A stretch of 21,965 bases of DNA. Origin: Chloroflexota bacterium. Lineage in GTDB: Bacteria; Chloroflexota; Anaerolineae; Caldilineales; Caldilineaceae. How positions within the stretch are numbered: the first letter of the stretch is position 1; each line of letters begins with the position of its first letter. The notes below the pieces were generated by a model. That model saw only the letters and a program-made list of their open reading frames with translations, did no database searches and had not been told where the DNA came from. The stretch lies in the NCBI GenBank assembly GCA_003451595.1, contig DMDA01000027.1, positions 165,251-187,215 on the forward strand, given 5' to 3'. The position numbers and the translations under genes were made by a program. Positions 1 to 6,068 of the stretch are shown here, piece by piece.

Positions 1-1115
1 AGCAGATCGGCGTCGTGCGGGCCGGGGCTAGCTTCCGGGTGATATTGCACACAGAAGACCGGTCGATCCGTAAGCCGCAACCCTTCGACGGTGCCGTCGT
101 TCAGGTTGCGATGCGTCACGATCACGTTAGCAGGCAGAGTATCTTCATCTACAGCGTAGTTGTGGTTTTGCGCCGTGATCTGCACGTTGGTGGCGTCCAC
201 GTCGCTCACCGGCTGGTTGCCGCCGTGATGTCCAAACTTGAGCTTGTAGGTGCGTGCGCCGAGCGCCAGCCCGATGATCTGATGGCCGAGACAGATGCCA
301 AAGGTCGGGATGCCCGTCTCCAACAGTTCGTGCACCGCATTGGCAGCATAGGGTACGCCAGCCGGATCGCCCGGTCCGTTGCTCAGGAAGATGCCAGCAG
401 GGTGCAACGCCAGCACCTCCGCAGCGGGCGTTGTCGCCGGTACGACGGTCACGCGCAGCCCGTGGCTGGTCAAGCGGCGCAAGATGTTCTGCTTGATGCC
501 GAAGTCGTAGGCTACCACCAGTGGTTGCTCGGCGTTGGCTTGGGGTGTGACAGCGACGCTGGCGTTGCGTCCGGCGGGCACCGGCGTCCACTCGACGCGC
601 GTGCCGTCGATCCAGTGGTACGGCTCAGCGCAGGTAACTTCACGCACCAGGTCGCGTCCATCCAGCCCTTCCCAACTGCGCGCCAGCGCCAGCAATTCGT
701 CGGCGGTGTGCGCGCCGTCGGTGCAGAGCGCACCGTGCAGCACGCCCTGTGCGCGCAGCCGCCGCGTCAGCGCGCGTGTGTCCACCTCGCTGATGCCAGG
801 GATGCCGTGCCGCGCCAGGTAGTCGTGCAGGGTTGCGTTGGCGCGCCAGTTGGAGACGACCGGGCTGACCTCGCGCACGATAAAAGCCGTCACTTGCGGC
901 TGGTCGCTCTCGACGTCCTCAGCATTGACGCCGGTGTTGCCGACATGCGCCAGTGTCATACAGACCATCTGCCCACGATAGGACGGGTCGGTGATGATCT
1001 CCTGGTAGCCGGTCAAGCTGGTGTTGAAGACCACTTCACCGACGACGGTTTTTGCTGCGCCGAACGCCTCGCCTTCATAGACTGTGCCATCCTGCAAAAC
1101 AAGTAATGCGTTCAA
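1..1115 (-). CDS. carA: Carbamoyl-phosphate synthase small (glutaminase) subunit, 3' end cut by window
   Basis: CarA hydrolyses glutamine and passes ammonia to CarB to make carbamoyl phosphate for arginine and pyrimidine synthesis. The frame runs open from 1115 to the left edge, about 371 codons, and probably lacks only some 15 C-terminal residues compared with the usual 360-385. The N-terminal CarA domain shows GEVVFNTSLTGYQEIITDPS near residues 22-41. The class-I glutamine amidotransferase domain shows FLSNGPGDP, the nucleophile elbow GICLGHQ with Cys275, and QYHPEASPGPHD near the edge, which supplies the catalytic His and Glu. No ATG fits. A TTG at 1115 is preceded at 7 bases by AAGGTGA (1129-1123), a good ribosome binding site, so I chose it. 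The GTG at 1126 is in another frame and stops at once. It is the last visible gene of the arg operon, 58 bases after the acetyltransferase; carB may follow outside the window. Confidence 0.95.
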   Translation of the reverse strand, partial: MNALLVLQDGTVYEGEAFGAAKTVVGEVVFNTSLTGYQEIITDPSYRGQMVCMTLAHVGNTGVNAEDVESDQPQVTAFIVREVSPVVSNWRANATLHDYLARHGIPGISEVDTRALTRRLRAQGVLHGALCTDGAHTADELLALARSWEGLDGRDLVREVTCAEPYHWIDGTRVEWTPVPAGRNASVAVTPQANAEQPLVVAYDFGIKQNILRRLTSHGLRVTVVPATTPAAEVLALHPAGIFLSNGPGDPAGVPYAANAVHELLETGIPTFGICLGHQIIGLALGARTYKLKFGHHGGNQPVSDVDATNVQITAQNHNYAVDEDTLPANVIVTHRNLNDGTVEGLRLTDRPVFCVQYHPEASPGPHDADL

Positions 1116-1173
1116 GTGTCTGTCACCTTTTCTCCGAAATGAAAGGTTTACGCGTTGCAGACGCGCCTGCTCA

Positions 1174-1764
1174 TCATCCCTGTTTCTGCTTGTATGCCAG
1201 CTTGAGCGGCTGCCACTCACTCCACTTGAGCAGAGTGCTCCAGCCGGCGGGTTGCACCAGCGGATGTGCGGCGGTCTGTGGCGTTTCGACCAGGTTCATC
1301 ATGACCGCCACCTCGTCGCAACGGTGGAACTTGGGGCAGTAGATGCACGCTTGCCACACCTTCGGGCTGATGCTCCAGCGATCCACCAGCTCGAAGCCCA
1401 GTCGCACGAAGAAATTCTCGCGCAGCGTCAGAGCGCAAATCTGATGATAGCCGCGCTGACGCGCCAGTTGTACGAGATGGTTCACCATATGACCGCCCAA
1501 TCCCTTGCCTTGTTGGCTGGGGTCTACAGCCAGCGAACGCAGTTCCACCAGTGTGTCGGTCAACGGCACCAGCGCGCCGCACGCCAGGATCGGCGGCGCG
1601 TCCGGCGGCGCATCGGGATCGACCGCCACCAGCCAGTCGCCGAGCGTCTGACGTACACTTTCTTCGGTGCGCGGCAGCATGATGTTCTCGGCGGCAAAGC
1701 GATTCACCATCTCGGTGATCGGGAGCACGTGCGCCTCTTCGGCCGGTTGGATGATGATGGGCAT
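1174..1764 (-). CDS. argA: ArgA-type GNAT N-acetyltransferase (probable N-acetylglutamate synthase)
   Basis: Probably acetylates glutamate with acetyl-CoA, the first step of arginine synthesis. The 196-residue protein is a single GNAT domain. The acetyl-CoA loop is QQGKGLGG at residues 84-91, preceded by the beta strand VELRSLAVDP. A C-terminal PKVWQACIYCPKFHRCDE segment carries Cys140, Cys143 and Cys149; I know this segment from short ArgA proteins and the acetyltransferase part of ArgH-A fusions. It lacks the amino-acid-kinase domain of enterobacterial ArgA. The start at 1764 has AAGGAA 8 bases upstream. It lies between argD (44-base gap) and carA in one operon, which supports the role. No argJ is seen in the window, so a separate acetylglutamate synthase makes sense. 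Another amino-acid acetyltransferase remains possible. Confidence 0.82.
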   Translation of the reverse strand: MPIIIQPAEEAHVLPITEMVNRFAAENIMLPRTEESVRQTLGDWLVAVDPDAPPDAPPILACGALVPLTDTLVELRSLAVDPSQQGKGLGGHMVNHLVQLARQRGYHQICALTLRENFFVRLGFELVDRWSISPKVWQACIYCPKFHRCDEVAVMMNLVETPQTAAHPLVQPAGWSTLLKWSEWQPLKLAYKQKQG

Positions 1765-1807
1765 GGCTTCTATTCCTTGTGAAAAACCGTGCGCTGGCAG
1801 ATGCGCG

Positions 1808-3016
1808 TCACAGCGCGTGCAAAATGCGCGTCAATCGCGCCACAACTTCGTGAATCTCCGCCTCGGTGATGACAAGCGGCGGCACCAGACGCAATACATG
1901 CGGTCCGGCGTTGACCAGGATCAGCCCTTCAGCGTAGCCGCGATTGACGACCTCCGCCGCCTCAATATCCAGCTCGACGCCAAGCATCAGCCCCTTGCCG
2001 CGAATCTCGATGATGTGTGGGCTGTTGATCTCCTCGAGCAGGTCATGCAATAGCTTGCCCTTGGCCTCGACTGCGGCCAGGAATGCAGGTTGTGCGATCC
2101 GGTTTACGACATGGTGCGCCACGCTCGTCACTAGCGGTCCACCCGCGAAGGTGCTGCCGTGATCGCCTTTGTGGATCGTTGCCGCCACACGTTGGCGCAT
2201 CAAAATGGCGCCGATAGGCAGACCGGCGGCAAGCGGCTTGGCGGCGGTCAGGATGTCTGGAGCAAAGCTGTCGCCTTGTTCGCCGTTGCTGTAGCCTTGA
2301 TAGGCCCACAGGCTGCCCGTGCGCCCGACGCCGCATTGCACCTCGTCGTAGATCAGCAGGGCATCGAATTCATCCGCCAGCGCGCGCAATCCGGTGAGAA
2401 ATTCTGGCGTCGCTACGTGGACGCCGCCCTCTCCCTGGATCGGCTCGACGATGATAGCGCAGACGCGCGCATCCATCTGCGCACGTGCGCTAGCCAGGTT
2501 GTTGAACTCGGCAAAGCGCACACCCGGCATCAGCGGCTTGAAGGGGTCCTGATATTTGGGGCGCGGGGTGGCAGCCAGCGCGCCCATTGTACGGCCATGA
2601 AAGGCGTTGGTGAACGCCAGAATCTCGACCTTGTCCTCGCCGCCATGCGCGCGACCGTAGCGGCGGGCGAACTTGAAGGCGCCTTCGTTGGCTTCGGCCC
2701 CGCTGTTGCAGAAGTGCACTTTATCGGCGAAGCTACTTTCGCACAGCAGCGCCGCCAGCCGGGCGTGAGGCGCCGTGTGATAAAGGTTGCTGACGTGCAG
2801 CATCCCGGTCGCAGCAGCGGCTTCCATCGCCTGCGTCACACCGGCGTCGTTATAGCCCAGCGCGTTGACCGCAATCCCAGCCACGCAGTCCAAATAGGCG
2901 CGCCCCTCGGTGTCGTAGAGGGTGCTGCCTTCGCCTCGTTCCAACACAAAAGGCGCGCGCCCGTAGACGCCGAGTACGTGGCTCTGTTCTAGCTCGATCA
3001 CTTCCTGTGCGTTCAT
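1808..3016 (-). CDS. argD: Acetylornithine aminotransferase
   Basis: A class-III PLP-dependent aminotransferase that converts N-acetylglutamate semialdehyde plus glutamate to N-acetylornithine in the cytoplasm. The 402-residue length is normal. Recognisable blocks are NSGAEANEGAFKFAR (104-118, cofactor phosphate region), the FTNAFHGRTMGAL block (135-147), IVEPIQGEGG (189-198), and LIYDEVQCGVGRTG (221-234), which holds the Asp that contacts the pyridine nitrogen. The PLP-binding lysine is Lys260 in TAAKPLAAGLPIGA. The start ATG at 3016 follows GGAGGA by about 3 bases. Many ArgD enzymes also act in lysine synthesis as succinyldiaminopimelate aminotransferases; the sequence alone does not exclude this. 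It is the third gene of the operon, 89 bases after argB. Confidence 0.96.
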   Translation of the reverse strand: MNAQEVIELEQSHVLGVYGRAPFVLERGEGSTLYDTEGRAYLDCVAGIAVNALGYNDAGVTQAMEAAAATGMLHVSNLYHTAPHARLAALLCESSFADKVHFCNSGAEANEGAFKFARRYGRAHGGEDKVEILAFTNAFHGRTMGALAATPRPKYQDPFKPLMPGVRFAEFNNLASARAQMDARVCAIIVEPIQGEGGVHVATPEFLTGLRALADEFDALLIYDEVQCGVGRTGSLWAYQGYSNGEQGDSFAPDILTAAKPLAAGLPIGAILMRQRVAATIHKGDHGSTFAGGPLVTSVAHHVVNRIAQPAFLAAVEAKGKLLHDLLEEINSPHIIEIRGKGLMLGVELDIEAAEVVNRGYAEGLILVNAGPHVLRLVPPLVITEAEIHEVVARLTRILHAL

Positions 3017-3039
3017 GCTTCCTCCGAACCCTTCGTATG

Positions 3040-3102
3040 TCAGGCGTCAAACCTCACCTACCTGGCGTCACACGTCAAAACACGCTGTATAAGGACGCCT
3101 GA
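3040..3102. repeat. 9-base inverted repeat in the argB-argD gap
   Basis: TCAGGCGTC (3040-3048) is perfectly complementary to GACGCCTGA (3094-3102) across a 45-base loop. The loop contains further GGCGTCA and ACGTCAAA copies. It fills most of the 89-base space between argB and argD. It could be an intercistronic RNA structure or chance; there is no T-tract, so it is not a classical terminator. Confidence 0.3.
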
Positions 3103-3105
3103 AAC

Positions 3106-3894
3106 TCATCGACTCCCGATCACGCCCGTCCCCGTTCCGTCCTGCACACCGGCCAGATTGGTGATCACCGCCTGCGCCACACCGTTGCGCACGGCCTCGA
3201 CTGCGCTGCGCACTTTCGGAATCATGCCGCCAAAGATGATGCCTTCCTCGATCCATTGTTCGGCCTGGTTGGCTGTCACGGCGCGCACGACGCGATCGGC
3301 GACCAGGATGCCCGGCACATTGCTGATGAAGATCAGCTTGATGGCCCCCAGTTTGGCGGCAATGGCGGTGGCGGCGTGGTCAGCGTTGACGTTGTAGCTC
3401 AGCGCGTCCAGCGCTCCAAAGCTCACCGGGCTGATCACCGGGATGATGTCGGCGGCAATCAGCGTGCGCAACAGGTGGTCGTCGACATCTTGCACCTCGC
3501 CGACGCGCCCGAGATCGCCGAGTGGATGCCACATCTTTTCGACGTAGATCGTGCCGTCATCGACGCCGCTGATGCCGGCTGCGCGTATGCCTGCGTTGAC
3601 GAGCGCACGCACGATACGCTTGTTCATCAAGCCACTGAGCACCATCTCGACCACATCCATACTGGCTGCATCGGTGACGCGCAGCCCCTCGACGCGCTGC
3701 TCCTTCAGCCCCAACTTCGCCTGCAGGTCAGTGACGGCTTTGCCGCCGCCATGTACGATCACGGGCGCGTGGCCCTCACTGCGCACGGCCGCAACTGCAT
3801 TCACCAACCCCACCAGAAAATCCGGGTCGTCCAGCTCATTGCCGCCGACCTTCAGCACGACGATGTATTGATCTACTTGCTTCTCCGTATCCAT
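3106..3894 (-). CDS. argB: Acetylglutamate kinase
   Basis: Phosphorylates N-acetylglutamate with ATP, the second step of the acetylated arginine pathway. This is an amino-acid-kinase fold. The N-terminal strand and phosphate loop read VVLKVGGNEL, the substrate loop is VIVHGGGKAV, and the C-terminal nucleotide site shows NVNADHAATAIAAKLGA and then IFISNVPGIL. The protein is about 262 residues from this start. GAGGAG lies directly before two tandem ATGs (3897 and 3894). I chose the second, although its spacing of 3 bases is short. The frame also extends to an ATG at 3918, which has no visible ribosome binding site and adds 8 residues. Second gene of the operon. In most bacteria this is the arginine-feedback point; I did not identify an N-terminal arginine-sensing helix. 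A LysZ-type kinase is less likely because argC, argD and argA surround it. Confidence 0.94.
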   Translation of the reverse strand: MDTEKQVDQYIVVLKVGGNELDDPDFLVGLVNAVAAVRSEGHAPVIVHGGGKAVTDLQAKLGLKEQRVEGLRVTDAASMDVVEMVLSGLMNKRIVRALVNAGIRAAGISGVDDGTIYVEKMWHPLGDLGRVGEVQDVDDHLLRTLIAADIIPVISPVSFGALDALSYNVNADHAATAIAAKLGAIKLIFISNVPGILVADRVVRAVTANQAEQWIEEGIIFGGMIPKVRSAVEAVRNGVAQAVITNLAGVQDGTGTGVIGSR

Positions 3895-3926
3895 CATCTC
3901 CTCACAACGGGTTGGCATAACGGGTT

Positions 3927-3973
3927 GGCCGTCCTGAACGGCCTGGCTTCACGCGTCATTTCTGGATGAAGCC
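3927..3973 (-). other. Two small hairpins in the argC-argB gap
   Basis: GGCCGT/ACGGCC (3927-3932 with 3938-3943, 5-base loop) and GGCTTCA/TGAAGCC (3945-3951 with 3967-3973, 15-base loop) lie in tandem directly after argC. A direct repeat of ACGGGTTGG at about 3906 and 3920 sits next to them. There is no T-tract. They may stabilise or tune the intercistronic RNA; their function is unknown. Confidence 0.3.
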
Positions 3974-3986
3974 CCAGTCTTTGTCC

Positions 3987-5018
3987 TCACAGCAGACCAG
4001 CCGTCTCGTCTAGCCCAAAGGCAATGTTCATACACTGAATGGCCTGACCACTGGCGCCTTTGATCAGGTTATCTTCGGTGCAGACAATGATAAAGTCGCG
4101 GCACGCCGGGTCGCCAGGGTGGTCCGCCGTAATGCTGATGGCGCAGCGATTGGTGTAGACAGTGTGGCGCAGCGTCGCCTGTTGACCCGCTGGCAACAGG
4201 TGGATAAACGGCTCACCAGCGTACGCCTCGGCATAGAGGTTGCGGATTTGTGTCTCGGTGACGCCGGCAGGCACGCGCACGTACATCGTGCTCAGGATGC
4301 CGCGATTGGCAGGCAGCAAGTGGGGCGAAAACGTAAAATGGCAACCACCGTTCGGCGCAACGCCGTTGAGCACTAGCTCCATCTCGGCAATGTGACGATG
4401 ACGATAGCCGATGTTGTAAGGGGTCATGTTCTCATTGGCTTCAACAAAGAGATAGGGCAGCTTGGCCGTGCGCCCTGCCCCACTGACGCCGCTTTTGCTA
4501 TCCACGATGACGCGCTCGCCCAGCCAGCCAGCCTTGGCCAGCGGATAGAGACCCAGGTTGACCGTCGTTGGGTAGCAACCGGGCACGGCCACCAGGCGGG
4601 CGCCGCGCAACCGCTCCCGGTTTACCTCGCACAGCCCGTAAACAAAGCACCCCAATAGTTCCGGCGCGGTGTGCTCCAATCCATACCAGCGACGATAGGC
4701 GTCGGCGGAGTCGAGCCGAAAGTCGGCGCTCAGGTCGATCACGGCCAGGCCGGCCTCGGCAAAGGTGCGCGCCGCTGTGATAGACTGGCCATGCGGCAGA
4801 CATAGAAAGACAACGTCCACCTCTGTTGCCCGCCCGTAGGCTTCCTCCAGCGTGATCAGTGTGTAATTCCACGGCACGGCGTGCACCTCGGAGAGGGGCT
4901 TGCCGGCGCTATTTTCGCTGGTGATCCACACAATTTGGGCGTGCGGGTGTCGTTGTAACAAGTGCACGAGTTCGATGCCTGTGTAGCCGGTCGAGCCAGC
5001 GATGCCAACGTTGATCAT
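3987..5018 (-). CDS. argC: N-acetyl-gamma-glutamyl-phosphate reductase
   Basis: Reduces acetylglutamyl phosphate to the semialdehyde with NADPH, the third step of arginine synthesis. The 343-residue protein begins with the Rossmann motif GIAGSTGYTGIEL. The catalytic Cys148 is in VPGCYPTTVNLGLYPL, followed by SKSGVSGAGR and the substrate/His region YRHRHIAEME. The C-terminus shows EDNLIKGASGQAIQCMN, typical of the family. The frame stays open to 5120. Those 34 extra codons would cross the terminator hairpin and do not resemble any ArgC N-terminus, whereas ATG 5018 has AGGAAG a few bases upstream and starts exactly at the Rossmann strand. First structural gene of the operon, placed directly behind an attenuator-like leader (see 5034-5224). 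Confidence 0.96.
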   Translation of the reverse strand: MINVGIAGSTGYTGIELVHLLQRHPHAQIVWITSENSAGKPLSEVHAVPWNYTLITLEEAYGRATEVDVVFLCLPHGQSITAARTFAEAGLAVIDLSADFRLDSADAYRRWYGLEHTAPELLGCFVYGLCEVNRERLRGARLVAVPGCYPTTVNLGLYPLAKAGWLGERVIVDSKSGVSGAGRTAKLPYLFVEANENMTPYNIGYRHRHIAEMELVLNGVAPNGGCHFTFSPHLLPANRGILSTMYVRVPAGVTETQIRNLYAEAYAGEPFIHLLPAGQQATLRHTVYTNRCAISITADHPGDPACRDFIIVCTEDNLIKGASGQAIQCMNIAFGLDETAGLL

Positions 5019-5033
5019 GTTACTTCCTGGTGC

Positions 5034-5064
5034 AAATAAAAAAGCTCCCCCTCTGGAGAGCTTT
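5034..5064 (-). terminator. Intrinsic terminator in the argC leader
   Basis: On the minus strand a 10-base-pair stem forms from 5064-5055 and 5050-5041, closed by a 4-base AGAG loop. It has one G-T wobble. It is followed by six Ts (5043-5038), then ATTT. It ends 16 bases before the argC start codon and lies downstream of the operon promoter. It must therefore be conditional, or argC could not be expressed from that promoter. This is what an attenuator terminator looks like. Confidence 0.85.
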
Positions 5065-5128
5065 GTCAGGTCAATCTGAGCAGCGTTCTGCTCATGCCGC
5101 GCACAAAGTTCCAGATGCAATCATCCGG
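5061..5128 (-). promoter_or_regulatory. Candidate antiterminator and pause hairpins of the arg leader
   Basis: Three pairings are visible on the minus strand. First, CCGGATG/CATCTGG (5128-5122 with 5117-5111, one G-U) forms a hairpin holding the leader stop codon. Second, TGAGCAG/CTGCTCA (5094-5088 with 5083-5077) forms a perfect 7-base-pair stem with a 4-base loop. Third, CTTTGT (5108-5103) pairs with ACAAAG (5066-5061) around the second hairpin. The third pairing consumes the first four bases of the terminator's 5' arm, so it and the terminator are mutually exclusive. The pairings are seen in the sequence; the antiterminator role is inference. Confidence 0.6.
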
Positions 5129-5186
5129 AGGGCTTCCTCTCAAACCTGGCGCGCGGGCGACAAACCCTTGATTGCTTTGGCGTCAT
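5121..5186 (-). CDS. Arginine-rich leader peptide of the arg operon (candidate attenuator peptide)
   Basis: A 21-codon frame from ATG 5186 to TGA 5123-5121. Arginine falls at residues 7, 10, 12, 14 and 17, encoded AGG, CGC, CGC, AGG, AGG. It starts MTPKQSRVCR and ends FERKPSG. Five arginines in 21 residues, directly between a strong promoter and a terminator placed in front of argC, is the layout of classical leader peptides of the trp/his type. Translation stalling at Arg codons when charged Arg-tRNA is scarce would bias folding towards the antiterminator. The predicted transcript would start only about 3 bases before the ATG, so it would be translated as a leaderless message; no ribosome binding site is available. 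Residues are seen; the regulatory role is inferred. A chance frame in GC-rich DNA is possible, although three AGG codons would be unexpected by GC bias alone. Confidence 0.6.
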   Translation of the reverse strand: MTPKQSRVCRPRARFERKPSG

Positions 5187-5195
5187 CGTGCGCAC

Positions 5196-5224
5196 AGTGT
5201 AACATGGGGGCAGGGGGGTGTCAA
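5196..5224 (-). promoter_or_regulatory. Promoter of the arg operon
   Basis: The -35 box TTGACA (5224-5219) is a perfect consensus. The -10 box TACACT (5201-5196) matches 4 of 6. The spacer is 17 bases and almost entirely C on this strand. The predicted start of transcription is about 5189. It faces argC and is back-to-back with the histidine phosphatase gene, whose ATG is 40 bases beyond the -35 box. No ArgR-type box (AT-rich palindrome) is visible over it. Confidence 0.8.
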
Positions 5225-5263
5225 TCTGCCCGCTAATTTTTTCACGTAATGAGGAGCGAACGT

Positions 5264-5959
5264 ATGACGACAACAGTAGTGCTGGTGCGCCACGGTGAGA
5301 CGACGGCTAATCATGAACAGCGGTGGCATGGCGCACTCGACGCACCGTTGACACCACGCGGCGAAGCGCAGGTGCGCGCCACAGGCGAGCGTTTCCGCGC
5401 GGCGCAGGCAACGGCGCCGGTCGATGCCCTGTACGTTTCGCCGCTGCCCCGTGCGCGCACCACCGCCGCCGCTATTGCCGCCGCCGTCGGGCTGGAGCCA
5501 GTGATCGACGATGGTCTGCGCGAGTTCAGCATTGGCGACTGGGAGGGACGCACCTTTCGCGAGTTGATGGAAACAGAAAACCTGTGGGGGCGTTGGGCGC
5601 AGGATCCGACCTTCACGCCGCCTAATGGCGAGTCGCCGGTCAGCTTTGGCCGTCGCGCCGTGGCCGCCGTGCAGCGCCTGGCTGAACGCCACCCGGACCA
5701 ACGCATTGTGCTCGTCACACACGGCGGCATCATCAGCGCCGTATTGGACAGCTGGTTCGGTGACAGATCTGGGGATTGGGTGCGCTGGGACCCCCACAAC
5801 TGCGCCGTCTCCGAACTGATCTGGGATGGGACGCAATGGCGCAGCGTGTATATCAACGATATCAGCCACTTGCCGCCCGAAGCGATCGTACCTGTGCCGC
5901 CGGCGTACAATCCGGCTGATGAAAAGGTAGTTCGTCATACCTCTAACCCTTCAGAGTAG
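5264..5959 (+). CDS. Histidine phosphatase family protein (phosphoglycerate-mutase-like)
   Basis: A 231-residue cytosolic branch-1 histidine phosphatase. The catalytic loop VLVRHGETTANHEQRWHG gives the phosphate-accepting His9 with Arg8. The second core arginine is in LYVSPLPRARTT, the acid in LREFSIGDWEG, and the second histidine in VLVTHGGIISAV. These are the four usual pocket residues. The substrate cannot be read from sequence; relatives include cofactor-dependent phosphoglycerate mutases, alpha-ribazole phosphatases and broad sugar phosphatases. ATG 5264 has AGGAG 7 bases upstream and starts at the family's first strand. The frame also opens at 5249, but that ATG lies just before the ribosome binding site. 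It is the only plus-strand gene here, diverging from the arg operon and convergent with the VOC gene. I found no convincing promoter for it in the short divergent region. Confidence 0.92.
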   Translation: MTTTVVLVRHGETTANHEQRWHGALDAPLTPRGEAQVRATGERFRAAQATAPVDALYVSPLPRARTTAAAIAAAVGLEPVIDDGLREFSIGDWEGRTFRELMETENLWGRWAQDPTFTPPNGESPVSFGRRAVAAVQRLAERHPDQRIVLVTHGGIISAVLDSWFGDRSGDWVRWDPHNCAVSELIWDGTQWRSVYINDISHLPPEAIVPVPPAYNPADEKVVRHTSNPSE

Positions 5960-6031
5960 CGCTTCCAATCGCTGCCGAACAGCGTCGATCTCATTCTGCT
6001 TGGCGGTGTGTCCCATGCCCGGATAGATGCC
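5951..6031 (-). pseudogene. C-terminal remnant of a carboxylesterase/phospholipase-type alpha/beta hydrolase
   Basis: Twenty-six codons plus TGA read GIYPGMGHTAKQNEIDAV followed by RQRLEALL. The YPGMGHT segment is the typical C-terminal histidine motif of small phospholipase/carboxylesterase hydrolases, and the following helix ends as in that family. No upstream part exists: the frame runs only about 45 bases further before meeting the 3' end of the VOC gene, and that part looks unrelated. MhqO-type VOC proteins and MhqD-type hydrolases are neighbours in Bacillus, which suggests a former VOC-hydrolase pair that lost the hydrolase body. The fragment's end overlaps the last 9 bases of the histidine phosphatase gene. 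The identification rests on one short motif, so it is moderate. Confidence 0.55.
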
Positions 6032-6068
6032 TATGTCTCTTGACTTACCAATCCCATTCCAGAATCGC

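Noticed and set aside
15..1106. Plus-strand open frame of 363 codons at the left edge
   Set aside because: It is the antisense shadow of carA, whose minus-strand translation shows all family motifs.
5019..5120. N-terminal extension of argC by 34 residues
   Set aside because: It would translate across the terminator stem, does not resemble ArgC, and the start at 5018 has a proper ribosome binding site.
5019..5195. T-box riboswitch in the argC leader
   Set aside because: The conserved T-box bulge sequence (AGGGTGGNACCGCG-like) is absent, and the leader is short. The Arg-rich frame explains the layout better.
5206..5218. G-quadruplex
   Set aside because: Only two G runs are present, which is not enough for a clear four-run quadruplex.
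5196..5224. ArgR operator over the arg promoter
   Set aside because: No AT-rich 18-base palindrome of the ARG-box type is visible; the area is G/C tracts.
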